NCBI GenBank assembly: GCA_016718565.1
Contig: JADKCZ010000002.1
Coordinates: 703,574 to 767,573, forward strand
Direction: 5' to 3'
DNA: 64,000 nucleotides
From: Anaeromyxobacter sp.
Lineage (GTDB): Bacteria; Myxococcota; Myxococcia; Myxococcales; Anaeromyxobacteraceae
This document shows positions 33,600-42,091 of this stretch, piece after piece (position 1 is the first letter of the stretch; each line of letters opens with the position of its first letter). A program made the translations under genes and the position numbers. A model generated the notes under the pieces. That model was not told the origin of the DNA and did not search any database. It was given only the letters and a program-made list of their open reading frames with translations.

Positions 33600-34388
33600 G
33601 TGCTCGGCCCCGCCGCCGCCGCGGCCGCGTACGTGGCCATCATGGCCGTGGGCATGGCCGTCATGCACCACGGCTTCGGCTACGCCTACGGCCAGCCCGA
33701 GATGGTGTACGTCATCGCCCCGGTGGAGGTGCTCCTGACCGCCTGGGCGGTGGTGGCGGCGCGGGCCCACGGCGGGTGGCGCGCCTTCACCCTGGGCCGG
33801 CCGCGGCCCTCCGGTCTCCTCTGGCTCCTGCCGTTGGCGCTGCCGGTGCTGGCCGGGGTGGTCACCTTCGCCCTGGCGCTGGCGCAGGCCGCGCCGCAGC
33901 TCACGCCGGCGCGGTGGACCCTGCTGGCGCTGGTGGCGGCCTGCACGGCGCTGGTCGGCTTCTCGGAGGAGCTGGTCTTCCGGGGCCTCCTGCTGCAGGG
34001 CGCCTGGCGGCACTCCGGGATGGCCCACGCCATGCGGGTGAGCGCGCTCGGGTTCGCGCTGCTCCACGCCGTCAACCTCCTGGGCGGCTCGCCGCCCGGC
34101 GCGGTCGGCGTCCAGGTCCTGGTGACCGGCGCCTTCGGCCTGGTCTTCGCGCCGCTGGCGATCAGGCTTGGCGCGCTCTGGCCGCTCATGATCGTGCACG
34201 CCCTGTGGGACTTCACGCTCTTCGCCTCGGCGGTGCTGCCGGGCGGCCAGCCGCCGGCCGTGGTCCTGCTGTACCTGCCGGTGGCGCTGCTGCTGGCGCC
34301 CGCGCTCTGGTGGTCACTGCGGGCGCACCGCGGCCTCGCCATGGCCGACTGGCACCGCTTCTGGCGCGGGGAGCCACCCCTGGCCTGA
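33600..34388 (+). CDS. CPBP family intramembrane glutamic-type protease
   Basis: 262 residues, about eight membrane segments. The Abi/CPBP motifs are SEELVFRG (Glu123-Glu124, Arg128), FALLHAVN (His156) and IVHALWDF (His200). The GTG start abuts the stop codon of the DUF3943 gene. Family members process CAAX-like or other membrane proteins and some confer bacteriocin immunity. The substrate here is unknown. Confidence 0.85.
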   Translation: MLGPAAAAAAYVAIMAVGMAVMHHGFGYAYGQPEMVYVIAPVEVLLTAWAVVAARAHGGWRAFTLGRPRPSGLLWLLPLALPVLAGVVTFALALAQAAPQLTPARWTLLALVAACTALVGFSEELVFRGLLLQGAWRHSGMAHAMRVSALGFALLHAVNLLGGSPPGAVGVQVLVTGAFGLVFAPLAIRLGALWPLMIVHALWDFTLFASAVLPGGQPPAVVLLYLPVALLLAPALWWSLRAHRGLAMADWHRFWRGEPPLA

Positions 34389-34519
34389 CCGGGTGGCGCG
34401 CCGGGGCGGGGCAGGTGGCGGCGTCGCCCCCCGCGCGACGACACGAGGAGGGCGGCGGCGTGAGGCGGTCCCCGGGCGGACCCCGCCAGGGCGCCCGCCG
34501 ACCTCGGTCCGCCCCGGCC

Positions 34520-34990
34520 CTACGGGTCGGTGTAGTGCCCCTGCATCGACGGGTAGTACTCGTCGAAGGCCGGCAGCTGCTCGCCCGCGCGCGCCGCGAC
34601 CAGGTTGTCGAGGTAGTACTCCCAGCCCGGTCCGAAGTCGCGCGCCAGCTTGCGATCGGTCAGGCGATGCACGAACCGCAGCTCCGTGACGCCGCCCGCC
34701 TGCGTGAGCGTGACCTCGAGCGTCATGCCCCACTCGCCCTTGGTGGTCAGCGCCAGCCGCCGCGGCGGCTCACACGCGTCGATGTGCGCCTCCGACTCCG
34801 GCCCGTCCTTCTCGAAGACCATCCGGATGGTGATGGTGTTCCCCACGCCGGGCGTGCCCGTCCACGAGCCGAACCAGCGCGCCGTGCTCTCGCTCCGGGT
34901 GATGCTCTCCCACACGTCCTCGATCGGCGCCTCGAACCTGCGCGTCAGCACCAGGTCGTTGCCCTCGAGCCGTCCTGTCGGGTTCTTCAT
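34520..34990 (-). CDS. SRPBCC/AHSA1 (activator of Hsp90-like) domain protein
   Basis: 156 residues. It shows the AHSA1-type pattern LTRRFEAPIEDVWESIT and the later FVHRLTDRKLARDFGPGWEYYLDNL. The start ATG overlaps the stop of the ArsR gene by four bases (ATGA), so the two are cotranslated. This ArsR-SRPBCC pairing is frequent in bacteria. The helix-grip fold binds small hydrophobic ligands, but the ligand is unknown. Confidence 0.88.
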   Translation of the reverse strand: MKNPTGRLEGNDLVLTRRFEAPIEDVWESITRSESTARWFGSWTGTPGVGNTITIRMVFEKDGPESEAHIDACEPPRRLALTTKGEWGMTLEVTLTQAGGVTELRFVHRLTDRKLARDFGPGWEYYLDNLVAARAGEQLPAFDEYYPSMQGHYTDP

Positions 34991-35373
34991 CCGGTCCTTC
35001 CTTTCTCTCGCCGTTGCCCCACCACGTGCCTCACCGCCGCGCGCCGCTTCGACTCGCGCTTCACGCGATGCACCTCCGTCTCGAGCGCCATGAGCCGGCG
35101 CTCCCACTCGCCTGCCGGATCGCGCCGCAGCTCGGCGATGAACTCCTCGATGGCCGCCAGCGGCCCGAGCTCCAGCCGATAGACGCGCTCGCGCCCCTGC
35201 GCCTCGTCCACCACCAGCCCGGCCGCGCGCAGCACGCGCAGGTGCCTGCTGATGGCGGGTCGGGTCACGCGGAACGCGCCCGCGATCGCCCCCGCCCGCC
35301 GGGGCGCATCCCGCAGCAGGCGCAGGATGTCCCGCCTCGTCGGGTCGGCCACGGCGCTGGCGGCTTCGTCCAT
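34987..35373 (-). CDS. ArsR-family transcriptional regulator
   Basis: 128 residues. The winged-helix region starts DPTRRDILRLL and contains the recognition helix within VTRPAISRHLRVLRAAGLV, followed by GRERVYRLE, the wing. There are no Cys metal ligands, so it belongs to the non-metal ArsR group that pairs with SRPBCC proteins. A palindromic operator lies 8 bases upstream of its start and overlaps the promoter, which suggests autorepression. Confidence 0.88.
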   Translation of the reverse strand: MDEAASAVADPTRRDILRLLRDAPRRAGAIAGAFRVTRPAISRHLRVLRAAGLVVDEAQGRERVYRLELGPLAAIEEFIAELRRDPAGEWERRLMALETEVHRVKRESKRRAAVRHVVGQRREKGRTG

Positions 35374-35380
35374 GCGACAT

Positions 35381-35409
35381 CATGTAACCACTAGGTTACG
35401 TGTTGTCAA
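35381..35409 (-). promoter_or_regulatory. Promoter and operator of the ArsR-SRPBCC pair
   Basis: A perfect -35 TTGACA (35409-35404 on the minus strand) is followed by CACGTAACC-TAGT-GGTTACATG, an inverted repeat with one mismatch at 35381-35402 that covers the spacer and -10 region. This AT-richer patch lies directly before the ArsR start and is well placed for repression by ArsR. Confidence 0.6.
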
Positions 35410-35523
35410 GGGGCGCGGGGCGCCGAGCGGCCGCAGGTGGCCCTCGCCGGGAGCGGGCGCTCCCGGGGCGGTGGCGTCCCTCGGTCAGACGTGGCTGCTG
35501 GCGTCTCGGAGGCGACGGGCGTC

Positions 35524-35560
35524 AGAACGGATGCACGAACAGCCCGCTCCGCAGCTTCGG
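35524..35560 (+). repeat. Copy A of 37-bp att-like repeat
   Basis: Begins AGAACGGATGCACGAACAGC and is identical over 37 bp to copies B and C. Read on the minus strand it encodes EPKLRSGLFVHPF plus a TGA stop, the C terminus of the DUF1015 protein (which has TAG). Confidence 0.85.
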
Positions 35561-35682
35561 TTCGAAATGGGACGCAGGGTAAAGCACCGGCTTCACCGGG
35601 TCGCATCGGGCCGCAAGGGGGCGAATCCACTGCACTCGCGGAGGAGCGAACTTCCCACGGAGACAAGCCTGGTGCGTCCGGT

Positions 35683-35877
35683 GTGCAGGCGAGAACTGCT
35701 GGGGAACTGCGGGCCGGCGGCGAGGTCGCGTTACCGGCGGTGCAGATGGAGCTGTTCGCGGAGGCGGGGGCTGTCGTCGCCGAGCGCGCGGTGGCCGCGG
35801 GCGCGTCCCGCGAAGTGGTGGCGGGGATCTTGCGGCGGGCGGCGGAGCAGTCCGCTAGCCTCCCGCGGGCTACCTAG
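35683..35877 (+). CDS. Small conserved reading frame next to att copy A (orf-X)
   Basis: The 64-residue frame from a GTG contains ELFAEAGAVVAERAVA and ILRRAAEQSASL. A related frame with ELFIRAGAVVAEQLAA and LRRAAEQARR ends at 39189, next to copy B. Both stops lie exactly 317 bp from the end of their repeat. A longer version starting at 35437 would run across the repeat. The family is unknown. Its constant position beside the repeat suggests a role in, or derivation from, the element end. Confidence 0.4.
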   Translation: MQARTAGELRAGGEVALPAVQMELFAEAGAVVAERAVAAGASREVVAGILRRAAEQSASLPRAT

Positions 35878-36436
35878 AGGCAGCCGCCAAGATCTCTCCC
35901 AAGTGGTGGTCACCGATCCGCTCTGCTTCGAGCCGCACAGCTTGGACCGGGCTCGGCTGCAAGCCCCACCGCCGCAGTTCGGCACTGTCGCCGTACACCA
36001 TGCCCTCCTTCTCGTGCGTCTCCGTGCAAAGCAGGATCCGGTCTGAACGGTAGAGGGCGAGGTCCTCCCAGGCCCCAATGGAGAAGAATACCTCTGACGC
36101 ATCCCTGACCTGGTTGCGGACCTGGTCGCTGACCTCGGCGAACAGGATGGCTGACGCGGCTCGGCTCGTGGTGAGCCATCGACGCGCCGCGTACAAGGCC
36201 AGTACCTTCACGGGCGCCAGCGTCGCAACCGCTTCAGACAGGTGTTTGCGGGCCTTCGCACCGGGTTCCGAGGTGATTCGCTGCCCGAATAGCGCGAGCG
36301 ACATGTGCGTGGCCCGGGATAGGCACGCTCGAAAGCACGCCGTGTCGCTCGCTCGAAGCGACGCCTGCATGTCGCCCGACGGGAGGTACGTCGGGTTGCC
36401 GCTGGGCGCGGTGAGGATGGGTCTGGGGTCTTTCAT
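35870..36436 (-). CDS. Hypothetical protein of the accessory island
   Basis: 188 residues from the ATG at 36436 (MKDPRPILTAPSGNPTYLPS). It is a soluble, mostly helical, Ala-rich protein with FFSIGAWEDLALYRSDRILL and an acidic C-terminal third. A longer start at 36484 is possible. It ends by overlapping orf-X on the other strand by 8 bp. Codon use is less G/C-biased than neighbouring chromosomal genes, consistent with recent transfer. Not recognised. Confidence 0.55.
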   Translation of the reverse strand: MKDPRPILTAPSGNPTYLPSGDMQASLRASDTACFRACLSRATHMSLALFGQRITSEPGAKARKHLSEAVATLAPVKVLALYAARRWLTTSRAASAILFAEVSDQVRNQVRDASEVFFSIGAWEDLALYRSDRILLCTETHEKEGMVYGDSAELRRWGLQPSPVQAVRLEAERIGDHHLGEILAAASR

Positions 36437-36524
36437 CACTCGCACTCTACGTCCTGGGGCCGGATCCGTGGAAAGCCCCTGCATGTGCTGCGGCTCGCGT
36501 GCCGGCTAGTGCTACTGCTCAAGT

Positions 36525-36980
36525 CTACATGACGTGTCTATTTGCCCTGGCCACGAGTACTGCGAGAGGCCCGGTGGCGAGCTCCGGCGCCTTCTCGACC
36601 CGCCCGAGCCATTCGCCCAGGACCGCCAGCAGTTCCTCGGCATTCGTGGGCGTCTGCTCAGCCAGGCCAATCTCGACTCGGGCCTTGCTCTAGTCGATCC
36701 CAAACCATCTCCGCTTCCCCTGCCCGCGCACCAAGACGTTCAGCAGCCGGCCTTCTGGGTCGAAGCCGATTTCACCGGGCTCCACGTCCACGGGCTCCAG
36801 GGACGACTCCGCAGCCTCGACGGGCCTGAAGATGTGGCGGTCTTCGCCGCGGATGAAGATCGGAGGGGCGATGGGGTGAACCCCGTCGACCGAGGTCCGT
36901 TGACGGGACGTGTCGCGCGGGCTCAACGGGCACCGAGACACCAAGGGCGCCGGCGTTGTCGCCTGGCATGAGCGACTCAA
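36525..36980 (-). pseudogene. Hypothetical gene interrupted by an in-frame amber codon
   Basis: One frame encodes about 96 residues (…FIRGEDRHIFRPVEAAES, RLLNVLVRGQGKRRWFGID), meets TAG at 36690-36692, and continues in the same frame for about 54 residues with a convincing helical composition (SKARVEIGLAEQTP, NAEELLAVLGEWLGRVEKAP) to a TAG at 36525. The two parts look like one protein. The first part alone would still be translated. It could be a nonsense mutation or a tandem gene pair with a lost start. Not recognised by family. Confidence 0.45.
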
Positions 36981-37408
36981 GGCCGCGATCCTCCAGCGCC
37001 CCGCGCCGCTGCAGGGTGTCGACGGAGCGTGCGTCAGGCCGAGCGCCAGCAGCCCGAACCCTCGCTCCCAACCACTACGTGGGATCGGGGGATCGGGCTG
37101 CTGTCACCTAGGAAGAGTTGGAGATGGAAGCGGCGGGGCGGCACCAGGACCGTCGGAATCAGCGGTCCTCGCACGCTACGGGCTCGACGCACCACATCAG
37201 GGACCAACGCGCCGCTTGACGAGGTTTGCGCTCGGATCGCGTTCCGCCGCGGCGACTCCACGGCAAGGCCCTCCTGGCGCACCCACGCGCCCAGCAGGCG
37301 ACGCGCGGGCGCGGCGGCCGGGCTCGCGAGGTCGGGGGCCCGAGCGTCGCGCCACGGCGATCCTGGTGCGTTCCAGGAGGGCGCGGATCTCCATGAGAGG
37401 ATCGCTTC
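36981..37408. other. No confident gene
   Basis: This 428-bp stretch contains only frames with poor codon character. A minus-strand frame (…VVRRARSVRGPLIPTVLVPP) runs across it into antisense of the HNH gene and is not convincing. No repeats or hairpins stand out. Confidence 0.5.
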
Positions 37409-38650
37409 ATGCTCGCCCTCGACCCCACGCTCGATCCTTCCCGCCTCACCCCGGACCTGCCCCCCGCCACCCTCGCCGAGGCCCGCGTCGACCGCGACGC
37501 CCTGGCGCGGCTCCTCGCCCGGGAGCGGGAGGCGGCCGCCGACTTCCTCCTCGCCGTCGCCGACTTCGACCGCCGGCGCGGCTGGGAGCGGCTCGGCCAC
37601 GCCAGCCTCTTCGCGTTCCTGACGCGGGAGCTCGGCCTCTCCAATGGCGCCGCCTGGCTGCGACTCACCGCGGCCCGGCTCCTCCCTCGCCACCCGGCGG
37701 TCGAGACGGCGCTCCGCGGCGGGAGGCTGTGCCTGTCGGCAGTGGGTGAGCTGGCGCGGGTGCTCACCGCCGAGAACGAGGCCGAGGTGTTGCCGCGGTT
37801 CTACGGCAGGTCGTCGCGGGAGGCGCGGGAGGTGGCGGCGGCCATCCTTCCCCGGTCGAGCCCGCCCCAGAGGGAGGTGGTGACGGCGGTGGCGGCCACG
37901 GTGTCACCGCGACGGAGCGGGGAGCCGGCCGGAAGCCTCCCACTCGACTCCTCGGCAGGATCGGCGTCCGAATCGACGCCCACGTCGAGCCCGGCTCAGG
38001 CGTCCCCGGCACTCCAGGCCGCAACTCCGCTTCGTGCGCACGAAGTTGGCTTTACCCACCCCGCGCGGGCCGGCCGCTCCGCCGCGTGGAAGGACGAGGT
38101 CGAGCCCCTCGACGCCGATCTGCGCCGCCTCCACGTCACCGTCCCCTCCCGGCTCCTCCGGAAGGTCGCCACCGCCCGCGACGGCCTCTCCCATGCCCGG
38201 CATGGGGCCACCACGGCGGAGGTGCTGGAGGCGGCACTCGACCTGCTCCTGGAGAGGCAGGCGCGGGCGAAGGCGCTGGTGAAGCGGCCGAGGAAGCTCC
38301 ACTCGGCGCCGGCCTCGACGCCGATTCCGCCCGCTCACACCGCCGCGCAGCGCCCGATCGTCCCCGCACCCATCGAGCGCGAGGTCCGGCGCCGCGACGG
38401 CGACCGCTGCCAGTTCCCCCTCGACGCCGGCGGCGTCTGCGGCGCCACCTGGCAGCTGGAGCTCGACCACGTCGTCCCCCTCGCCCTCGGCGGCGAGACC
38501 ACCGCCGCCAACCTTCGCTGCTGCTGCGCCTTCCACAACCGGCTGGCCGCGGAGGCGGCGCTGGGGCGGTCGCGCGGGGGGAGCAGGCGCAAGCGCCCAC
38601 CGCCGCCGCGAGGCCTCGAGGTCAAGAGCGAGGCCCTGCCTGGGCTCTGA
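37409..38650 (+). CDS. HNH endonuclease (DUF222-like/13E12-type organisation)
   Basis: 413 residues from the ATG at 37409, GAGAGG about 8 bases upstream. The N-terminal 170 residues form a helical domain (ARVDRDALARLLARERE ... WLRLTAARLLPRHPAVE) as in the DUF222 or similar partners of HNH nucleases. A variable Ser/Pro linker follows. The C terminus has the HNH core: RDGDRCQFP, CGATWQLELDHVVPLALGG, and NLRCCCAFHNRLAAE. Such genes occur in multiple copies in high-GC bacteria and behave as mobile or selfish genes. It is the largest intact gene of the left insert. Substrate unknown. Confidence 0.85.
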   Translation: MLALDPTLDPSRLTPDLPPATLAEARVDRDALARLLAREREAAADFLLAVADFDRRRGWERLGHASLFAFLTRELGLSNGAAWLRLTAARLLPRHPAVETALRGGRLCLSAVGELARVLTAENEAEVLPRFYGRSSREAREVAAAILPRSSPPQREVVTAVAATVSPRRSGEPAGSLPLDSSAGSASESTPTSSPAQASPALQAATPLRAHEVGFTHPARAGRSAAWKDEVEPLDADLRRLHVTVPSRLLRKVATARDGLSHARHGATTAEVLEAALDLLLERQARAKALVKRPRKLHSAPASTPIPPAHTAAQRPIVPAPIEREVRRRDGDRCQFPLDAGGVCGATWQLELDHVVPLALGGETTAANLRCCCAFHNRLAAEAALGRSRGGSRRKRPPPPRGLEVKSEALPGL

Positions 38651-38805
38651 CCTTCGCGCAGAACCGGGCGAGGACTCGTGCACCCCGTAGGCCGCGATGG
38701 CCGCCGCGCGCTCGTCGAGGCGAGGGAGCCCGAGGAACGTGTCGCCAAGGAAGTCCTCGCAGCAACCGCGCTCCGGAGCCCGGAACCCACACCCAGCCGC
38801 CCGAC

Positions 38806-38818
38806 GATACTGAGTATC
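38806..38818. repeat. 13-bp palindrome left of att copy B
   Basis: GATACT-G-AGTATC is a perfect dyad in an AT-richer patch, 17 bp from copy B. It may be a protein-binding arm site or chance. Confidence 0.3.
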
Positions 38819-38835
38819 CCGAGATCGATCCCGTC

Positions 38836-38872
38836 AGAACGGATGCACGAACAGCCCGCTCCGCAGCTTCGG
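38836..38872 (+). repeat. Copy B of 37-bp att-like repeat
   Basis: Identical to copies A and C over 37 bp. Copies A and B also share the three bases before it (GTC). On the minus strand it encodes VEPKLRSGLFVHPF and TGA, so the first residue differs from the Phe in A and C. Confidence 0.85.
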
Positions 38873-38994
38873 CTCGACCCGAGCAGGTCCATCTCGCATG
38901 CGCTTCACCCGGCTGCACAGGGGCTCAAGCGGCTGGTTCCGCTGGAGCCCCAAGGTCACCAGCTTCGCATACAGCGCACGCGGGCGCACGGGAC

Positions 38995-39189
38995 CTCGAC
39001 GCCTGGACTGCGGGCGGACTGCGGCCAGAGCGGCTGCCCACCCTCCCCGCCCCCGGAGCCGAGCTCTTCATCCGGGCCGGTGCCGTCGTGGCCGAGCAGC
39101 TCGCGGCGTCCGATGCCGACTGGACCCTCGTGGACGGGGTGCTCCGACGGGCGGCGGAGCAGGCCAGGCGCATCCTCCAGCCCCAGTAG
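38995..39189 (+). pseudogene. orf-X-like frame next to att copy B
   Basis: The frame encodes WTAGGLRPERLPTLPAPG, ELFIRAGAVVAEQLAA and LRRAAEQARRILQPQ, clearly related to the orf-X next to copy A and ending at the same 317-bp distance. No start codon lies in a suitable position after the repeat, so this copy may be a remnant. Confidence 0.4.
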
Positions 39190-39240
39190 CGTAGAAGCTG
39201 CGATCCCCACCTATTGCACTGCTGGTCCGTGCTAAGGCAG

Positions 39241-39987
39241 ATGGGAATGTGGAGCTTCACGGTCACCAGGTGGTTCACCTTCATCGCTTCCATGGTCGCA
39301 GCCGCCGGCGCGGCGCTGCTCGCTGTGCTGCTTGTGACCGCCGTGCTGACCGGGGGCATCGATGCCGCCTCACGGGTGGGGGTCTACCTCGTCGCCGGCG
39401 GTGCGGTCCTGGCCTCCGCATTCAGCATCAGGGTCGCGAGGCGCGCCTGGCGAGCGGCCCCGCCTGGACCCGCAGCAGCGCGCCTGCACCAGGCCATCGC
39501 GACCAACCGCCGAGCGAGGGAGTGGGGGCTTCAGCCTGATGATCTGCTCGGCCTCGCCTTCAGCCGGGACGAGGAGGCCTTCGTCATGCTGGGCGCGTTT
39601 GCAGTCGCCGTCGATGGGGGCGACAACACGCTGGCGGCCAGCCTGATCGAGCGCGGGCTGAACGACCAGGTGAGCCGAGACGGGTGGGCGGGGCGTGAAC
39701 TGTGGCTCCAAGGTGCCATGTTCGCCGCGCTGGTCCAGGGAGACCGGGGCCTGGCTCGACTGCGGCTGTCGAAGGCCGAGCAGCAGGGGGCTGCCAAGAT
39801 GGAGGATTACGCCAGCCTGGCCAAGGCAGCCGTTGCCCTAGCAGAAGGACAGCTCGACGCGGCGCGTGGCTTCCAGGCCGCTTGGTTGGAGCTCGCGAAG
39901 AACCCCAAGGTGGCGGCCCATATCGCGGTCGGAAACCACTGGGCGCTCGACCTGCTCCATGCACGGCTTCACGGCGATCCGGCTTGA
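39241..39987 (+). CDS. Membrane-anchored hypothetical protein
   Basis: 248 residues from the ATG at 39241 (AAGG 5-6 bases upstream). Two N-terminal membrane helices (FTFIASMVAAAGAALLAVLL and VGVYLVAGGAVLASAF) precede a soluble domain of about 170 residues made of helical pairs (LLGLAFSRDEEAFVMLG, LAASLIERGLNDQ, DYASLAKAAVALAEG) resembling TPR/SEL repeats. First gene of a possible three-gene unit with 40079 and 40171. No family recognised; it could be an orphan immunity or adaptor protein. Confidence 0.6.
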   Translation: MGMWSFTVTRWFTFIASMVAAAGAALLAVLLVTAVLTGGIDAASRVGVYLVAGGAVLASAFSIRVARRAWRAAPPGPAAARLHQAIATNRRAREWGLQPDDLLGLAFSRDEEAFVMLGAFAVAVDGGDNTLAASLIERGLNDQVSRDGWAGRELWLQGAMFAALVQGDRGLARLRLSKAEQQGAAKMEDYASLAKAAVALAEGQLDAARGFQAAWLELAKNPKVAAHIAVGNHWALDLLHARLHGDPA

Positions 39988-40078
39988 GGTAGGGGCCCTG
40001 CCCTGTCGCAACTGGTGCACGCCGCACTTCACAGCGCCAAGCCCGATTCGTCGCGGCGATCGAAGAGGTAGGTCACCA

Positions 40079-40174
40079 ATGAGGCAGATCATCGATCCGT
40101 TCGGGAACGTCGTAGGAATGGGGGTCAAGATGGGTGCGCCATGTGACCATCTTCAGTACGAGAGGACGACGTGA
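40079..40174 (+). CDS. Possible 31-residue peptide coupled to the next gene
   Basis: The ATG at 40079 follows AGGTAGGT by 5 bases. The frame encodes MRQIIDPFGNVVGMGVKMG and ends with TGA overlapping the GTG start of the next gene (GTGA at 40171-40174). The length is too short for homology by eye, but the spacing and overlap favour a real translated unit. Confidence 0.35.
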   Translation: MRQIIDPFGNVVGMGVKMGAPCDHLQYERTT

Positions 40175-40569
40175 GCTGCGACTTCGGGATCTGGCATTCG
40201 GACAAGCCACTGACTCCTCGTGAGGCGCAGCAGCTCTATGAGCGTCTTTGCGAGGGTGACCAAACCGTGGTGCAGCCTCACCGTGCCGTCGATGCCTTCT
40301 ACGAAGAGCTGACGGCAAGCCATCCGGAGATTGACGACGTGCCCGAGGAGCGGGTCGAGGATCACGAGTTGTGCCCGTGGAGTTGCGCCATGGACAGGTC
40401 TCCGGGGTCGCTCGTCATCGCGTCGGTCTGGTCGCGGGCGGACCACACCAAGTCCCTCCTACTTGAACTCGCCACCAAGCACGGGCTAACGCTCTACGAC
40501 CCGCAAGTGGGGGTGGTCCATCAGCCGCAAGCGTCAACGGATCGCAAGCCCTGGTGGAAACTCTGGTGA
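40171..40569 (+). CDS. Small acidic hypothetical protein
   Basis: 132 residues from GTG with GAGAGGA upstream. Sequence features are a conserved-looking start CDFGIWHSDKPLTPREAQQLYERLCEG, an acidic middle (DDVPEERVEDHE) and an aromatic C terminus (DRKPWWKLW). The composition and island context resemble small immunity-type or effector-partner proteins, but nothing identifies a toxin. Codon use is less biased than in chromosomal neighbours. Confidence 0.6.
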   Translation: MSCDFGIWHSDKPLTPREAQQLYERLCEGDQTVVQPHRAVDAFYEELTASHPEIDDVPEERVEDHELCPWSCAMDRSPGSLVIASVWSRADHTKSLLLELATKHGLTLYDPQVGVVHQPQASTDRKPWWKLW

Positions 40570-40851
40570 AGCAGAGCACTGGGCGGACGAGTGGGCCCCG
40601 GACAATCGAAGCCATGACCGGGACTTCCGTACGGCAGCGGCCGCCCTGACGGAGGCGCGAATCCGCACGCAGGAGCATCGACTTCGCTTCCCGACGGTTG
40701 CGAACGCAAGTTCATGGACTTCTACGGCATAAGGTGTTGGTAGGGACTTCCTGCCATCGCGAGCCGTCCTGGCCCGCGCTCCACCACCAACATCACGGCG
40801 TCAACCACCTGGCCCTGGCCGGCGGGGGAGACGTCCGTCCCGAGGTTCCAC

Positions 40852-41828
40852 ATGGCTCACGACATCAACAAGATGATCTACGTCGGCGAGATGCCCTGGC
40901 ACGGGCTCGGCGTGCGGCTCCCCGCCCGCGCCAGCTACGAGGAGATCGTCCAGGCCGCCGGCTTCTACGAGGCGGTCGAGAAGGACGTCTACGTCCCGCC
41001 CTTCCGCACCCCCATCCCCGACAAGAAGGCGCTGGTCCGGGGCGACAGCGGCGAGTACCTGGCCGTCGTCGGCAAGGGCTACGAGGTGGTCCAGTTCTCC
41101 GAGGTGGCCCGCACCCTGGTCGAGGCCGCCGGCGACGTGAAGGCGGTCTTCACCACCGCCGGCACGCTCGGCCCGGTCGGCATCAAGGGCTGGCTGCTCG
41201 GCGAACTCCCCGACCCCATCAAGTGAAGGGCGACCCGTCGCCCATCAGGAAGTACGTCCTCGGCACCACCGGCCACGACGGCGTCACCGCCGTGGTCATC
41301 AAGAACGTGGCCACCCGGGTGGTCTGCGCCAACACCCTGGGCGTCGCCCTGGGCGAGCGCGGCGGGGCCACCTGGCGCATCCAGCACACCGCCAACGCCA
41401 AGCAGCGGCTCGACGAGGCCGGCCGGGCCTTCCGCCGCCTGGCCGAGTCCTACATCCGGTTCGGCGAGCTGGCCAACGTGCTGGCCACCACCCCGTTCAC
41501 CGACCAGCGGCTCCTGGCCACCATCGACCGGGTGCTGCCGGTGCCCAAGGACGACCGGGACCACGGCCGGCTGGAGGCCGAGCGCGGCAAGGTGGTCCAG
41601 CTCTTCGAGACCGCCATCGGCATCGAGCGGGTGCGCGGCACGGCCTGGGCCGCCTTCCAGGGCTGGACCGAGTACGCCGACCACCACCGCCTGGTGCGGG
41701 ATACCGGCCGGGAGGACCCGCGTCGGGCCCGGCTGGCCTCCATCTGGATGGGCCGGGCGGCGGGGCTCAAGCAGGCCGCGCTGTCGGCCATCACCGAGGA
41801 GGCTGGCGCCCAGATGCTGGCCGCGTAG
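40852..41828 (+). pseudogene. DUF932 phage/plasmid-like protein, frameshifted
   Basis: The first 124 residues (MAHDINKMIYVGEMPWHGLG ... GWLLGELPDPIK) stop at 41224-41226. The family sequence continues directly in another frame as VKGDPSPIRKYVLGTTGHDG and runs to 41828. Restoring one G in AAGTGAAG (AAGGTGAAG, near 41222) joins them into a single 325-residue DUF932 protein. Such proteins are common on phages and plasmids near single-strand annealing proteins, as here. The single-base gap could be mutation or sequencing error. Reinitiation at the GTG at 41225 is possible. Confidence 0.75.
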
Positions 41829-41929
41829 GCGCGACGCATGCGACGCCAGCGTCGCGTGCCCGCAAGGGTATCGGCTACCGCAGCTCCTCCGCCCCCACCT
41901 TCGGCGGGCCCGCCGGATCGGAGGAGCTC

Positions 41930-42049
41930 GTGCTCCCAGTCGCGTTGCTGTTGAACAAGTCCCTGCTCAAGAAGGTCGCGGTCGCCGTGTTGATCGCGGC
42001 GGCCGAGGTCGTCTTGTCGGGGCCGGCGAAGGGCAAGGTGAAGCGGTAG
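41930..42049 (+). CDS. Small hydrophobic peptide, 39 residues
   Basis: GTG start preceded by GGAGGAG with 3-4 bases spacing. The frame encodes MLPVALLLNKSLLKKVAVAV, IAAAEVVLSGPAKGKVKR, an amphipathic hydrophobic stretch with a basic tail, like a small membrane-active peptide. It lies between the DUF932 pseudogene and a convergent membrane-protein gene. Function unknown. Confidence 0.4.
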   Translation: MLPVALLLNKSLLKKVAVAVLIAAAEVVLSGPAKGKVKR

Positions 42050-42091
42050 CCGTCGGGACGCGCAGCTCGCGCCGGTGCGCGTTCTCTTTCC

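Noticed and set aside
35524..35575. tRNA fragment as attachment site (GGTTCGAA in copy A)
   Set aside because: The flanking sequence does not fold as a tRNA and the other two copies lack GGTTCGAA; the repeat is explained by the DUF1015 3' coding end.
37034..37693. 219-residue minus-strand frame
   Set aside because: Half of it is antisense to the HNH gene and the rest has no protein-like pattern or ribosome site.
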